This document shows positions 1 through 8,068 of a stretch of 64,000 nucleotides of DNA, in pieces. The notes beneath the pieces are model-generated. The model saw only the letters and a list, made by a program, of their open reading frames with translations, did no database searches and was not told where the DNA came from. Origin of the DNA: an uncultured Chloroflexales bacterium (GTDB lineage: Bacteria > Chloroflexota > Chloroflexia > Chloroflexales > Chloroflexaceae). The stretch spans positions 58,546 through 122,545 of the forward strand of contig CALGUG010000047.1 in NCBI GenBank assembly GCA_937902315.1, given 5' to 3'. The translations under genes were made by a program, and so were the position numbers. The first letter of the stretch is position 1. Each line of letters opens with the position of its first letter.

Positions 1-303
1 GCGATCTTCAAAACCATCCGCGAAAAGGGCCTGTTCGATCAGATCACCAATATCGATCGCTACACTAGCGCTCTGCGCGACCATGTCAAGACCGATCTTC
101 CGCGCTCGATGCTCTTCGATCTGGCTCGTTTGGGCGCGGGTCTCGATCCCGATCGCATCCATCGCTATGCGATCGATTCGCAGATCATCTACGAATTGAA
201 GGACCCAGCGACTTTTGCGGTCGAGCCAAAAGAGCTGCGCAAGATCATCGGTCAGATCACGGGCGATGCGGTTTCATCGGCTGGTGGCACCGAACAGAAG
301 TAG
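1..303 (+). CDS. LytR-CpsA-Psr (LCP) family protein, C-terminal fragment
   Basis: The reading frame is open from base 1 and stops at 301-303, so only about 100 C-terminal residues are present and the start lies outside the window. The fragment has the typical LCP ending: a helix-rich stretch, then a segment reading roughly TDLPRSMLFDLARLG, then a short strand region around YAIDSQIIYELKD. LCP proteins are membrane-anchored enzymes that transfer undecaprenyl-linked glycopolymers to peptidoglycan. Anchor and catalytic arginines are off the edge, so the family call rests on the C-terminal pattern only. murJ follows after about 580 bp, which fits a cell-envelope neighbourhood. Confidence 0.7.
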   Translation, partial: AIFKTIREKGLFDQITNIDRYTSALRDHVKTDLPRSMLFDLARLGAGLDPDRIHRYAIDSQIIYELKDPATFAVEPKELRKIIGQITGDAVSSAGGTEQK

Positions 304-507
304 CCCTTCAAGCGCGAAAAGCGCCTTCTAACTCGATAGCTGTTGTTGTGTGGAATTGTGTCTCTCAGCGCAGAATTCCACACAACAAACGAGAGCAATC
401 CCTTCATAATCCCAACCCAAGCGGCTTCTCTAAGACTCCTGCTATCAGCTTCACAAAGCTGTCTTGTATCAAGGCGGAAAGGGCTTTTACCCAAAAAGTT
501 CCTAACC

Positions 508-525
508 GCGTCCGCCTACGGCTAC
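508..525 (+). repeat. Repeat A core, forward copy 1
   Basis: Reads GCGTCCGCCTACGGCTAC exactly. It is preceded by CCTAACC, which is shared with the copy at 19549, and faces the inverted copy at 660-677. Confidence 0.85.
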
Positions 526-659
526 AAAATCGCTTTCCCAAACCAGACACGTCTCCTTAGATTCGCTGCGATCGATGCTAGCTCAGTGCTTGAACATTGC
601 TTTGCAGAGCGGATCTCTGCGCGCAGGGTTAGCCCACTCAGTGAGTGGTTAGGACGTTG

Positions 660-677
660 ATAGCCGAAGGCGGACGC
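660..677 (-). repeat. Repeat A core, inverted copy 2
   Basis: Inverted core with one internal change (CCGAAGG for CCGTAGG) and A for G at the first base. It is followed by GCGCTAGAAGCC and then GGCCGCCAGAGC, the usual downstream flank of inverted copies. Confidence 0.8.
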
Positions 678-881
678 GCTAGAAGCCTGCTTTGGGCGAG
701 AGACTTGGCCGCCAGAGCACAGAACCGATCAAGTGGCTAGAGCTGAAACACGCAGAATCGCCTTGGGCGGCTGTGTGTTTTGTGCTTTTTAGCGATCTGC
801 TTGATAATGGGCTTTCGCGATCATCGATTGCGATTTGGACAAGCATAGCCTAGCCCGTCGGGCTTGAGTATCGAACATAGT

Positions 882-2465
882 ATGAGTGAAGGGAAGCTTA
901 ACTCGGGCCGAGCCCGCTCGCTCGGGCGCGGCATCGCCTTGGCCGCGCTTGCGATTGCGGTCGGCAATATCGCCAGTCGTCTGCTCGGCTTGGTGCGCGA
1001 CTCGACCATCGCCTTCTATTTTGGGCGTGGCGCTGCCGTCGACGCCTACACAGCGGCTTGGCAGGTGCCAAACACGGTCTACGACTTTTTGATCAATGGA
1101 GCGATCAGCGCCGCGCTCGTGCCCGTTTTTAGCGCCTACGCTGAAAGCGACGAGGACGAATTTTGGAAGGTCGGCAGCGGCATTATCAACCTCGCAATGC
1201 TTGTGCTCTTGCTGATCACCGGGCTGATGCTCTGGCAGACTCCGGGCGTGATCAACCTGCTGGTGCAGCAATCGCAGGTCGAGCTGCGCGAGGAGACGAT
1301 CGCGCTTACGCGCCTGATGCTGCCCGCTGTGCCGCTAATGGGCCTGTCGGGCTTGATCACAGCCCTGCTCTACGCCCGCCAACGCTTCCTCTTTCCGGCC
1401 TTTGTGACCGCCGTCTTCAACCTCGGCATTATCATGGGCGCGATGCTCTTTCACCAGCGCTTCGATGTGCGCAGTCTGGCGATCGGTGTGCTGATCGGCG
1501 CGCTGGCCCAAGTTATGTTGCAGCTGCCCGGCCTGCGCGGCATGCGCTACCACTTCAGTCTGGGCCTCAAGCACCCGGGCACGCGGCGTGTGCTGACGCT
1601 CTATGCGCCGGTGGCCTTGGGCATGGGCTTTTCGGTCGTGGGCATTGTGATCGACCGCTGGCTGGCCTCGGGCTTCGAGTCGGCCCTCTCGACCATGCGC
1701 TACGCCACCACCTTGATCCAGTTCCCGCTTGGTCTGGTGGCGACCGCCGTTTCGACCGCCGTTTTGCCAACCCTTTCGCGCCAAGAGACGGCCGCCGACG
1801 AAGAAGGCTTTCGGCGCACGCTCGGCATGGGCATCAAAGTGGTGCTACTGTTGATCATTCCGGCCTGCGTCGGCCTGATGATGCTGGCTCAGCCGATCGT
1901 GGCTCTGCTCTTTGAGCGCGGCCAGTTCAGCGCCCAAGACAGCGCCGCGACTGCGCTGGCCTTGCTTTGCTACCTGCCCGGCCTGCCGGCCGCCGCCATC
2001 GACCAGATGCTGCTCTTCGCCTTCTATGCGCGCAAAAACACGCTTGTGCCTAATCTGGTGCAGGGTGCGGCTATTCTGATCTATCTGCTGACCGTGCTGC
2101 CGCTGATCTATCTCAGCGACTTGGGTTACCTTTCGCTGGTCTTGGGTAACTCGGCCCAGTGGATCGGCCATATGCTCTTGTTGCTCTTCTTGGCGCGCCG
2201 CTTTGTAACCTTTGGCGGTCTGCGCATCGGCGAAGCGCTGCTGAAAACCCTGGCCGCCAGCGCCGTGATGGCCGCCGCGATTTGGGGCTTGCTGGCCTTG
2301 ACCTCTGGGAGCGCGTGGCTCGGCCTACCGCTGGTGCAGATCGTCTTGGCGGGCAGCTTGGGCGCGGCGCTCTATTTCGCCTGTTGTCTGTTGTTGAAGG
2401 TCGAATCGCTGAGCTTCTTTGTGAACGCCTTGATGCGACGAATCGGTCGTCGTACTGAAGCTTAA
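882..2465 (+). CDS. murJ: Lipid II flippase MurJ (MviN family)
   Basis: A polytopic membrane protein of about 527 residues, typical MurJ length, with repeated hydrophobic segments compatible with 14 membrane helices. The N-terminal region contains GNIASRLLGLVRDSTIAFYF and, slightly later, AYTAAWQVPNTVYD, which match the conserved MurJ start (ASRxLGxxRD and the charged cavity). MurJ moves the peptidoglycan precursor lipid II across the cytoplasmic membrane. I chose ATG at 882. An in-frame TTG at 864 would add six residues, and neither has a strong ribosome binding site. A methyltransferase gene follows after 11 bp and is probably cotranscribed. Family assignment is very secure. Confidence 0.93.
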   Translation: MSEGKLNSGRARSLGRGIALAALAIAVGNIASRLLGLVRDSTIAFYFGRGAAVDAYTAAWQVPNTVYDFLINGAISAALVPVFSAYAESDEDEFWKVGSGIINLAMLVLLLITGLMLWQTPGVINLLVQQSQVELREETIALTRLMLPAVPLMGLSGLITALLYARQRFLFPAFVTAVFNLGIIMGAMLFHQRFDVRSLAIGVLIGALAQVMLQLPGLRGMRYHFSLGLKHPGTRRVLTLYAPVALGMGFSVVGIVIDRWLASGFESALSTMRYATTLIQFPLGLVATAVSTAVLPTLSRQETAADEEGFRRTLGMGIKVVLLLIIPACVGLMMLAQPIVALLFERGQFSAQDSAATALALLCYLPGLPAAAIDQMLLFAFYARKNTLVPNLVQGAAILIYLLTVLPLIYLSDLGYLSLVLGNSAQWIGHMLLLLFLARRFVTFGGLRIGEALLKTLAASAVMAAAIWGLLALTSGSAWLGLPLVQIVLAGSLGAALYFACCLLLKVESLSFFVNALMRRIGRRTEA

Positions 2466-2476
2466 GTGGAGCGTTT

Positions 2477-3319
2477 ATGCTATCGTTGAGCCAGTTCGTT
2501 AGCAAAACAGAGATCCCTGAACCGTGGGGCGAGGGCGAGAAGATCCCGTGGAACGATCCCGCCTTCAGCGCCCGCATGCTGCGCGAACACCTTTCGCAGC
2601 AGCACGATGCTGCCAGCCGCCGTTTCGCCCTTATCGATCAGCATGTCGCTTGGATTGATAGTCTGCTGCCTCAGCGAGCGGCGCGCATTCTCGATTTAGG
2701 CTGCGGCCCGGGCCTCTACACCAGCCGTCTGGCGCGTCTGGGCCATCGCTGCGTCGGGATCGACTTTTCGCCCGCCTCGATCGCCTATGCCCGCGAGCAG
2801 ACCCAGCGCGAAGGCTTGGCCTGCGACTATATCGAAGCCGATCTGCGCCGAGCCGATTTCGGCGGCCCCTACGATGCGGCTCTGTTTCTGTTTGGCGAAG
2901 CGAACGTCTTTCGACCAGAGGAGCTGCGAGCGATCATCCAGCGCGCTGCCGCAGCCTTGCGTTCGGGTGGCCTGCTGCTGCTCGAGCCAGCCCGCTTTGA
3001 AAGTACCTATGCCGAAGCTCACAGAGCGCCCAGTTGGTCGCGCCATCCGGCGGGCGGCCTCTTTTCCGATCGGCCCCATCTCCTGCTCCACGAGAGCTTC
3101 TGGCACGAAGGCCAGCGCTGTTCGATTGAGCGCTACCTTGTGATCGATGCCGAGACGGGCGCGTCGAGCTTCTATGCGGCGACGACTCAAGCCTATCACG
3201 AGGCCGAGCTGGTCGAGCTGATCGCCCAGAACGGTTTCGAAGCGATTGGCAGCTTTCCGCAACTGGGCGGCGGCGAAGCCTCTGGCGATTTTTATGCGTT
3301 AGTAGCTACAAAAGCCTAA
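2477..3319 (+). CDS. Class I SAM-dependent methyltransferase
   Basis: A protein of 280 residues. Motif I is clear at about residues 72-80 (ILDLGCGPGLYTSRL), followed by an acidic residue at the end of the second strand (VGIDFS) and the motif II/III region DYIEADLRRADF, so it has the Rossmann-type AdoMet fold. Substrate cannot be told: small molecule, lipid and protein methyltransferases share this pattern. A GTGGAG ribosome binding site precedes the ATG. It lies 11 bp after murJ and 11 bp before a phosphoribosyltransferase gene, suggesting one transcript. Confidence 0.85.
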   Translation: MLSLSQFVSKTEIPEPWGEGEKIPWNDPAFSARMLREHLSQQHDAASRRFALIDQHVAWIDSLLPQRAARILDLGCGPGLYTSRLARLGHRCVGIDFSPASIAYAREQTQREGLACDYIEADLRRADFGGPYDAALFLFGEANVFRPEELRAIIQRAAAALRSGGLLLLEPARFESTYAEAHRAPSWSRHPAGGLFSDRPHLLLHESFWHEGQRCSIERYLVIDAETGASSFYAATTQAYHEAELVELIAQNGFEAIGSFPQLGGGEASGDFYALVATKA

Positions 3320-3330
3320 GGGAGTTGTGA

Positions 3331-3867
3331 ATGAAGAGTTACGATTACGCTCAACGAGATGGGGTGCGTGCGCTCTCGTGGGACGATTGCGCCGCTCTGG
3401 CCGCCCAACTCGTCGAGAAGATCGCGCCTTTTCAGCCCGATTGTGTGGTCGGCATGGCTCGTGCCGGACTCTTCCCCGCCACTATGGTAGCCCTCAACCT
3501 GCGGCGCGACCTCTATCCGGTGCGTATCTCGCGCCGTATCAACGACGAAGTGCGCTACGAAAAGCCGATCTGGCATGTGCCGGTCAGCGATGCGGTCAAG
3601 GGCAAGCGCGTTGTGGTGATCGACGAGATCGCCGACACCGGCGAGTCGCTCGAAATGGTGCGCCAAGCGGTCGAACAGCAGGGCGCCAGCGCGGTGATCA
3701 GCGCCTGCTTGGTGCGCCATAGCTGGGCCAAGCCCGAGCCTTTTGCGGTCGGCTTGGTTAGCGACGAGCTGATCGTCTTTCCGTGGGATCGCCAAGTCTA
3801 TGTCGATGGCGCTTGGCAGCCACACCCCGAGATAGTCGCCGCCATCGAAAGCCAGAAGCAGAAATGA
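3331..3867 (+). CDS. Phosphoribosyltransferase domain protein (type I PRTase)
   Basis: A protein of 178 residues. The PRPP-binding signature VVVIDEIADTGESL lies at about residues 92-105, with the two acidic residues before the loop and the TGES loop that grips pyrophosphate. A second loop is seen at CVVGMARAGLFPA. Such stand-alone proteins resemble hypoxanthine/xanthine phosphoribosyltransferases and are usually annotated as PRTases of unknown base specificity. The stop codon overlaps the start of the next gene as ATGA, so the two are translationally coupled. The enzyme fold is secure; the substrate is not. Confidence 0.85.
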   Translation: MKSYDYAQRDGVRALSWDDCAALAAQLVEKIAPFQPDCVVGMARAGLFPATMVALNLRRDLYPVRISRRINDEVRYEKPIWHVPVSDAVKGKRVVVIDEIADTGESLEMVRQAVEQQGASAVISACLVRHSWAKPEPFAVGLVSDELIVFPWDRQVYVDGAWQPHPEIVAAIESQKQK

Positions 3868-4373
3868 TCGTGATTGTGACCGGGCCGCTGGGCATCGGCA
3901 AGAGCACAACCGCTTGGAAGCTGCTCGCGCGCTTCGAGCGGGCAGCCATGCTCGATCTCGACTACATTGCGGCCATCCAGCCCTTCGACTACTACAAGCA
4001 AGCCGATCTCGACTATGCCTACGCGACGGCGGGGGTCTTGGCGGCGCACCATGTCGCACACGGCATCACAAACCTGGTGCTGAACTGGGTGCTAGAGGTC
4101 CCAGAACAGCTTGAGCGCCTCTCTAAGGCCCTTGAAGTCTGCAAGCTACCCATCTATACCTTTCGGCTCACCTGCACGCCAGAGGAGCTTGAGCGGCGCG
4201 TGCGTCAACGCAACAACGAAGATCTCGACTTCGAGCTGCGGCGCAGCCAAGAGCTGCTCGGCATTCTGGCACGCGCGGCTCAGACCGGCTACCTCGGCGA
4301 AGAGATCGACACAACCGCGCTCAACAGCGATCAAGTTGTCGATCTGATCTGGCAACGCATCCACGCCGACTAG
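3864..4373 (+). CDS. Small P-loop nucleotide kinase-like ATPase
   Basis: A protein of 169 residues beginning MIVIVTGPLGIGKSTTAWKL, a Walker A loop directly at the N-terminus as in gluconate, shikimate or nucleoside kinases and AAA_33-type proteins. The segment TCTPEELERRVRQRN resembles the LID arginine region of small kinases. Start: ATG at 3864 overlapping the preceding stop; a longer reading upstream would lie inside the preceding gene. The substrate is unknown. Coupling with a phosphoribosyltransferase suggests a nucleotide or sugar-phosphate substrate, but this is inference. Confidence 0.75.
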   Translation: MIVIVTGPLGIGKSTTAWKLLARFERAAMLDLDYIAAIQPFDYYKQADLDYAYATAGVLAAHHVAHGITNLVLNWVLEVPEQLERLSKALEVCKLPIYTFRLTCTPEELERRVRQRNNEDLDFELRRSQELLGILARAAQTGYLGEEIDTTALNSDQVVDLIWQRIHAD

Positions 4374-4389
4374 GTGTTCCACCAGATTA

Positions 4390-4435
4390 AGTTCACCACG
4401 CGAGACACAGTTTTTTGTTCACCACACGAGACACA
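4390..4435 (+). repeat. Two short direct repeats
   Basis: Two 20-bp units, differing at one position (GTTCACCACRCGAGACACAG), lie at 4390-4409 and 4416-4435, separated by six bases. Only two units are seen and there is no spacer series, so this is not a CRISPR. Simple intergenic direct repeat of unknown role. Confidence 0.7.
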
Positions 4436-4580
4436 GAGACATAGAGGGGTACTGAGAGATAAAGAGGATGGAACGCTGTTTCAAGTGTTACAGGCTTACG
4501 CACAAACTTCTCTCTATGCATACATTTCTCAACATTCTCTCTAACAAACTCAGTGTTTCGGTGCCTCTGGGGTGAATAAA

Positions 4581-4618
4581 AAAAAGAGATCCCACCTCTC
4601 GGGCGGGATCTCTTTTTG
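4581..4618. terminator. Bidirectional rho-independent terminator
   Basis: Arms AGAGATCCC (4585-4593) and GGGATCTCT (4605-4613), with an A run on the left and a T run on the right, so it can stop both the rightward 882-4373 transcript and the leftward hflX transcript. Confidence 0.85.
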
Positions 4619-4635
4619 TTCGCAGAGCGAACGGC

Positions 4636-6009
4636 TTATTTGGTCACAAAGCTCTCGACTTGGCGTAGCAGAGGCGCGGGCAAGCGTCCAACGATCTTGG
4701 TGCCTTGCTCCTGATAATCCTCTTCGTCGACAACGCCGCGTTGATGCCAGAGCGCAACCAAATCGTTGCGTTTGTAGGGAATGAAGGCCGCTACTTTGAC
4801 CATCTGATCGCCGAGCGTTTCTTCAACACGCTCGAGCAGCTCTTCTAGGCCCCACTTCCTTTGAGCCGAGACCGCGACATAATCGTTTGGAAGACCCATA
4901 GCCTCCGCGATGCGCCCGACCTCTTCCTCGGTCATGCCAGTGAGCAGGTCGACCTTGTTGAGCACCGTCAGCACAGGCTTATCGCCAGCGTTCAGCTCTT
5001 CGAGCGTCTTCAACACGGTTTGAGCCTGTTCGTCGGCGTTGTGGTGGGTGATGTCGAGCACGTGCAGCAGAATATCAGCCTCGTTGATCTCTTCCAAGGT
5101 TGCTCGGAAGGCCGCAACCAACTGAGTCGGCAGCTTTTGAATAAAACCTACCGTGTCGGTGATCATGGCCTCGCCGCCGCCCGGCAGCATAATGCGACGT
5201 GTGGTTGGGTCGAGCGTGGCGAAGAGCTGGTCTTCGGCCTTGACCCCAGCATCGGTGAGGGCGTTGATCAGTGTCGATTTGCCAGCGTTGGTATAGCCGA
5301 CCAGCGCGATAATGGGCGTGCCGCTGCGGCGGCGGCGCTGGCGGTAGAGTTCACGATGGCGATGGACATCGGCAAGCTGTTCTTTGAGCCAAGCAACCCG
5401 TTGATCGATCAAACGGCGGTCGATTTCCAACTGCGTTTCACCGGGGCCGCGCAGACCGACCACACCACCAGCCGAGCCTCCACCACCGCCCGCTTGGCGC
5501 TCGAGGTGGGTCCATTGGCGACGCAGGCGCGGCAGCAAGTATTGGTACTGCGCCAGTTCGACCTGAATACGACCTTCGTGGGTGCTCGCGTGTTGCGCGA
5601 AGATGTCGAGAATGAGGGCGGTTCGGTCAAGGACCGTAACCTTCAATTCTGCTTCGAGGTTACGGGTTTGAGAGGGTGATAACTCGTCGTCAAAGATCAC
5701 GAGATCGTATTGCAGCTCTTCGCGGAGGGCTGCGATCTCACGAACTTTACCAGGGCCGATGAAGAACTTGGGGTAGGGCTGAGTGATCTTTTGGAAGGCT
5801 CGGCCTACGACATCGACACCAGCGGTATCGGCCAGCAGCGCCAGCTCTTCGAGCGAATCTTCTACACGCCAAGGACTATCAGAGACAAAGACTTCGGCAC
5901 CAACCAGAAAGGCACGTTGACGCGGTGCTTTGGTTGCATAGAGCTTTTTGCCGTCAGCGGTGACAAGCTTTTCTTCTATGGTGGTCTCCTTCTGTGGGCT
6001 CTTCTCCAT
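4636..6009 (-). CDS. hflX: Ribosome-associated GTPase HflX
   Basis: A protein of 457 residues with the full HflX layout. The N-terminal domain (about 30-170) ends in the glycine-rich linker RQAGGGGGSAGG, followed by GLRGPGETQLEIDRR, the HflX hallmark. The G domain has the P-loop GYTNAGKST at 238-246, DTVGF at 285-289 and NKVD at 351-354. HflX rescues stalled ribosomes by splitting them, notably after heat stress. It is monocistronic, with a terminator at 4581-4618 just downstream and an AT-rich region of about 250 bp upstream shared with the divergent gene at 6258. Confidence 0.96.
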   Translation of the reverse strand: MEKSPQKETTIEEKLVTADGKKLYATKAPRQRAFLVGAEVFVSDSPWRVEDSLEELALLADTAGVDVVGRAFQKITQPYPKFFIGPGKVREIAALREELQYDLVIFDDELSPSQTRNLEAELKVTVLDRTALILDIFAQHASTHEGRIQVELAQYQYLLPRLRRQWTHLERQAGGGGGSAGGVVGLRGPGETQLEIDRRLIDQRVAWLKEQLADVHRHRELYRQRRRRSGTPIIALVGYTNAGKSTLINALTDAGVKAEDQLFATLDPTTRRIMLPGGGEAMITDTVGFIQKLPTQLVAAFRATLEEINEADILLHVLDITHHNADEQAQTVLKTLEELNAGDKPVLTVLNKVDLLTGMTEEEVGRIAEAMGLPNDYVAVSAQRKWGLEELLERVEETLGDQMVKVAAFIPYKRNDLVALWHQRGVVDEEDYQEQGTKIVGRLPAPLLRQVESFVTK

Positions 6010-6257
6010 TAGACAATTATAGAGAAGATGTTATGAATAACTGTTCCAAATTGTGGTGAAATCGCAAAAAAGCTTTTTTTCATTGTAGCACGCGCTTTTA
6101 GCCATCGCAAGAAATCGGACAACTGAATTTTGAATAGTGTGGGCGCCTAAACTGAAACGAATCGCTTTAATCTCCGTACGGTATAGTAAAACCACTTTTT
6201 ATTTTTTGAAATTGCAAAAGATATGGTCTGAATAGAAATAGAGAAGGGAGGTGTCCT

Positions 6258-6998
6258 ATGGCGATTTATCGCTGGCTCGATACGCAAAATCCTCTGGTTC
6301 GCGTAGGGCTCAAGCTGATTCTCAAAGCCTGTGCAATTGTTTTATTGATACTTGGCTTTATGCTGCTTATCTATACGATGGCAATTTTTATCGCCCTGTT
6401 TGCAACGTTTACGAGCAGTTTCGATCTCTCTCTGATGAGCTCTGGCATAGCAGGAGCTATCGGGGCGATTATCGCTTTGGTCACGGCAAGTAGTATCTGG
6501 TCGTATAGCTATCTGCGCCGTGGTATGGCTCTAACAGGCGCTTCTGGTGACCATGATCGGCTTGGCGAAGCGTTTAGGGTACGGTTTTATCGTTTTTATT
6601 GGTCTGAATCGCCTCAAGGCAATGGCTCGCTTCAGTTTACGCCCAACGGTCTCCTCATTTCAGCCACGCGCTTTCGCTACCATTTGCTCGTTCAACTGCT
6701 GATTTTTATGGCGCTCTTCATCGTCTTCTTTATCTTCTTCGAGCGCTTCGCTATTCTGATCACCTTGGTCTGTTTAGAACTGATCGAGCGTCTGATCAAA
6801 AAGCCCAAACAGTATCTTATTCCCTTCGATGAGCTAAAGCTGCACTGGAAGGCCAAACATTACGCGATCTTCAAGAGCGCTCGCCAGCCCAAGCAGCTCG
6901 ATATCGAGATCGCTCAGCAAGATTGGCCGCGTTTTGAGCGTGAGTTAGAGCGTCATGCGCTGTTTGTGGCTGGCGAAGCTCACTTAGCCCGGGCCTAA
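6258..6998 (+). CDS. Unknown membrane protein
   Basis: A protein of 246 residues that I do not recognise. It has two hydrophobic segments near residues 20-50, one around 60-80 and a strong pair around 140-175, so about four or five membrane helices. These are followed by a soluble basic C-terminal part (about 180-246) that reads like a cytoplasmic tail. The N-terminal ATG has a good site, AGGGAGG, seven bases upstream. It stands alone, divergent from hflX, with a repeat A copy downstream. The overall plan resembles YcxB-like membrane proteins, but no diagnostic motif is present and I give no function. Confidence 0.75.
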   Translation: MAIYRWLDTQNPLVRVGLKLILKACAIVLLILGFMLLIYTMAIFIALFATFTSSFDLSLMSSGIAGAIGAIIALVTASSIWSYSYLRRGMALTGASGDHDRLGEAFRVRFYRFYWSESPQGNGSLQFTPNGLLISATRFRYHLLVQLLIFMALFIVFFIFFERFAILITLVCLELIERLIKKPKQYLIPFDELKLHWKAKHYAIFKSARQPKQLDIEIAQQDWPRFERELERHALFVAGEAHLARA

Positions 6999-7105
6999 TG
7001 CTCTATCAAGGGCGATCTGCAAGCGCCTTAGAGCTTTATGCTAGGTCACTTCGCTATGTTTCGCTTTCAGGCGGTGTGTTTTCTTCCTCTCATTCGATCC
7101 TCAGC

Positions 7106-7123
7106 GCGTCCGCCTACGGCTAC
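7106..7123 (+). repeat. Repeat A core, forward copy 3
   Basis: Exact core, followed by CAACATCCCGCCC and then a stretch similar to the right flank of the copies at 34867 and 54889 (CTATCTGTG...GAGACCGCCCC). Together with the inverted copy at 7845 it brackets the small gene 7256-7537. Confidence 0.85.
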
Positions 7124-7255
7124 CAACATCCCGCCCATCGAATAGACGTCTATCTGTGCTACGAGACCGCCCCCGAAACCACAAACATATCAATGTATGA
7201 GTTATGCCGCTTGAAAGGATGTTTGTTTGATTTGAATAGCTAGAGGAGGTAGCTT

Positions 7256-7537
7256 ATGTGGGCAAGATTGAAAGCGATGCCGCCAGCCTATTCCAACCCA
7301 GTTTATCGCTTGGTCATGTTAATAGCTGGCCTTTTGATGGTGGCTGCTTCTATAATCTCCTTGCAGTCTCGTATCATCCTTCTCTTCGTAGGATGTTGTT
7401 GGTGTGTGATCTCTCTTTCCGACTATGCTCGTTCTTACTCCTTAACGCTGGCTGCGCTTTTGCGCCTGAGCGCCACCATCCTTGCGATCATTGTGGTTAT
7501 TTTGGCGCTCTATTCGCTATTTTTGGTACAAACGTGA
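7256..7537 (+). CDS. Small three-helix membrane protein
   Basis: A protein of 93 residues with three hydrophobic stretches (about 18-35, 40-56 and 64-90) and a short charged N-terminus. The start is supported by a near-consensus AGGAGG six bases before the ATG. A second frame starting at 7258 is open too but lacks this spacing and does not look like a membrane protein. No recognisable family. The gene lies between a forward and an inverted copy of repeat A (7106 and 7845), which could mean a repeat-bounded cassette or chance. Confidence 0.65.
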   Translation: MWARLKAMPPAYSNPVYRLVMLIAGLLMVAASIISLQSRIILLFVGCCWCVISLSDYARSYSLTLAALLRLSATILAIIVVILALYSLFLVQT

Positions 7538-7713
7538 TTCGTTTTTTTGATCTCCACTTGTCGCGCGGACGCAGCTCTTGAAGTGGGGTGTGCATCGCTC
7601 CCTTCTGCCGCAATGCGGGAGCTATGCATTAGCCAAAAGTCGTGTCGGCAGCAACAGGCGATCGTTCGCATAGCATCACGGGAGTATCCTTGAGAGCACA
7701 GAACGGAGAGACA

Positions 7714-7760
7714 TTCACCCCCTCGCCCGCAGTGCGGGAGAGGGGACCGGGGGTGAGGGA
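7714..7760. repeat. Repeat D: C/G-rich imperfect palindrome
   Basis: Begins TTCACCCCCTCGCCCGCAG, continues TGCGGGAGAGGGG and ends GGGGGTGAGGG, folding on itself around CCCGCAGTGCGGG. A shortened relative (CCCTTCTCCCGCATTGCGGG, then AGAAGGG) is at 40328-40355. Such palindromes are common as dispersed intergenic repeats in bacteria. Confidence 0.65.
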
Positions 7761-7844
7761 AGATAACGCTGACCGTATGTCGATTTGTGGGTAATGTAGA
7801 GATTGTGGGAGAAGGACTGGGGATGAGGGCAGCTAGCCCATTTG

Positions 7845-7862
7845 GTAGCCGTAGGCGGACGC
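7845..7862 (-). repeat. Repeat A core, inverted copy 4
   Basis: Exact inverted core, followed by GCGCTAGGGA and ACGCCGCTA, the usual flank. Confidence 0.85.
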
Positions 7863-8015
7863 GCTAGGGAACGGATGGGAGGGAGAGACCACGCCGCTAA
7901 GGTGATAACGAGCTTGATAGAGATTGCAAGGCGGAATAAGCGCGAAACCCTTTCTCGCGCTTGCTTAATCGAGAGGGCGGCTTTGTTTTGCTGAAGGTCA
8001 GTCTGTTTACATAAC

Positions 8016-8051
8016 AAAAACCAGCCAGAGCTTTCAATCTGGCTGGTTTTT
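8016..8051 (-). terminator. Rho-independent terminator of the 8069-8899 gene
   Basis: Arms AAAAACCAGCCAGA and TCTGGCTGGTTTTT pair perfectly around a nine-base loop. It lies 18 bp past the stop codon of the leftward gene; the flanking A run gives that transcript its U tract. It could act in both directions. Confidence 0.85.
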
Positions 8052-8068
8052 ATGTTACAAGAGTGCTT

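Larger units (their letters stand above)
304..881. other. Gene-free stretch with a facing pair of repeat A copies
   Basis: No credible gene. The stretch holds one forward (508-525) and one inverted (660-677) copy of repeat A, about 135 bp apart, so the two cores could form the stem of a long hairpin. Short open frames here, such as those at 343-660, run through the repeat and have no ribosome binding site. Confidence 0.6.
7538..8068. other. Gene-free stretch with repeats
   Basis: Holds a G/C-rich imperfect palindrome (7714-7760), a repeat A copy (7845-7862) and the terminator of the leftward gene at 8069. A short open frame on the minus strand at 7715-8017 runs through these repeats and is not credible. 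Confidence 0.6.

Noticed and set aside
1163..1915. Open frame of 250 codons on the plus strand
   Set aside because: Shifted frame inside murJ; the product is Arg/Ala/Asp-rich without pattern.
2113..2577. Minus-strand open frame of 154 codons across the murJ-methyltransferase junction
   Set aside because: Antisense to two well-supported genes, Arg/Ser-rich and without a start signal.
4390..4435. Possible CRISPR start
   Set aside because: Only two units with a six-base gap; no array and no cas genes in the window.
4861..5679. Long open frame of 272 codons on the plus strand
   Set aside because: It lies wholly antisense to hflX, has no ribosome binding site and its product resembles no protein; hflX has every GTPase motif.
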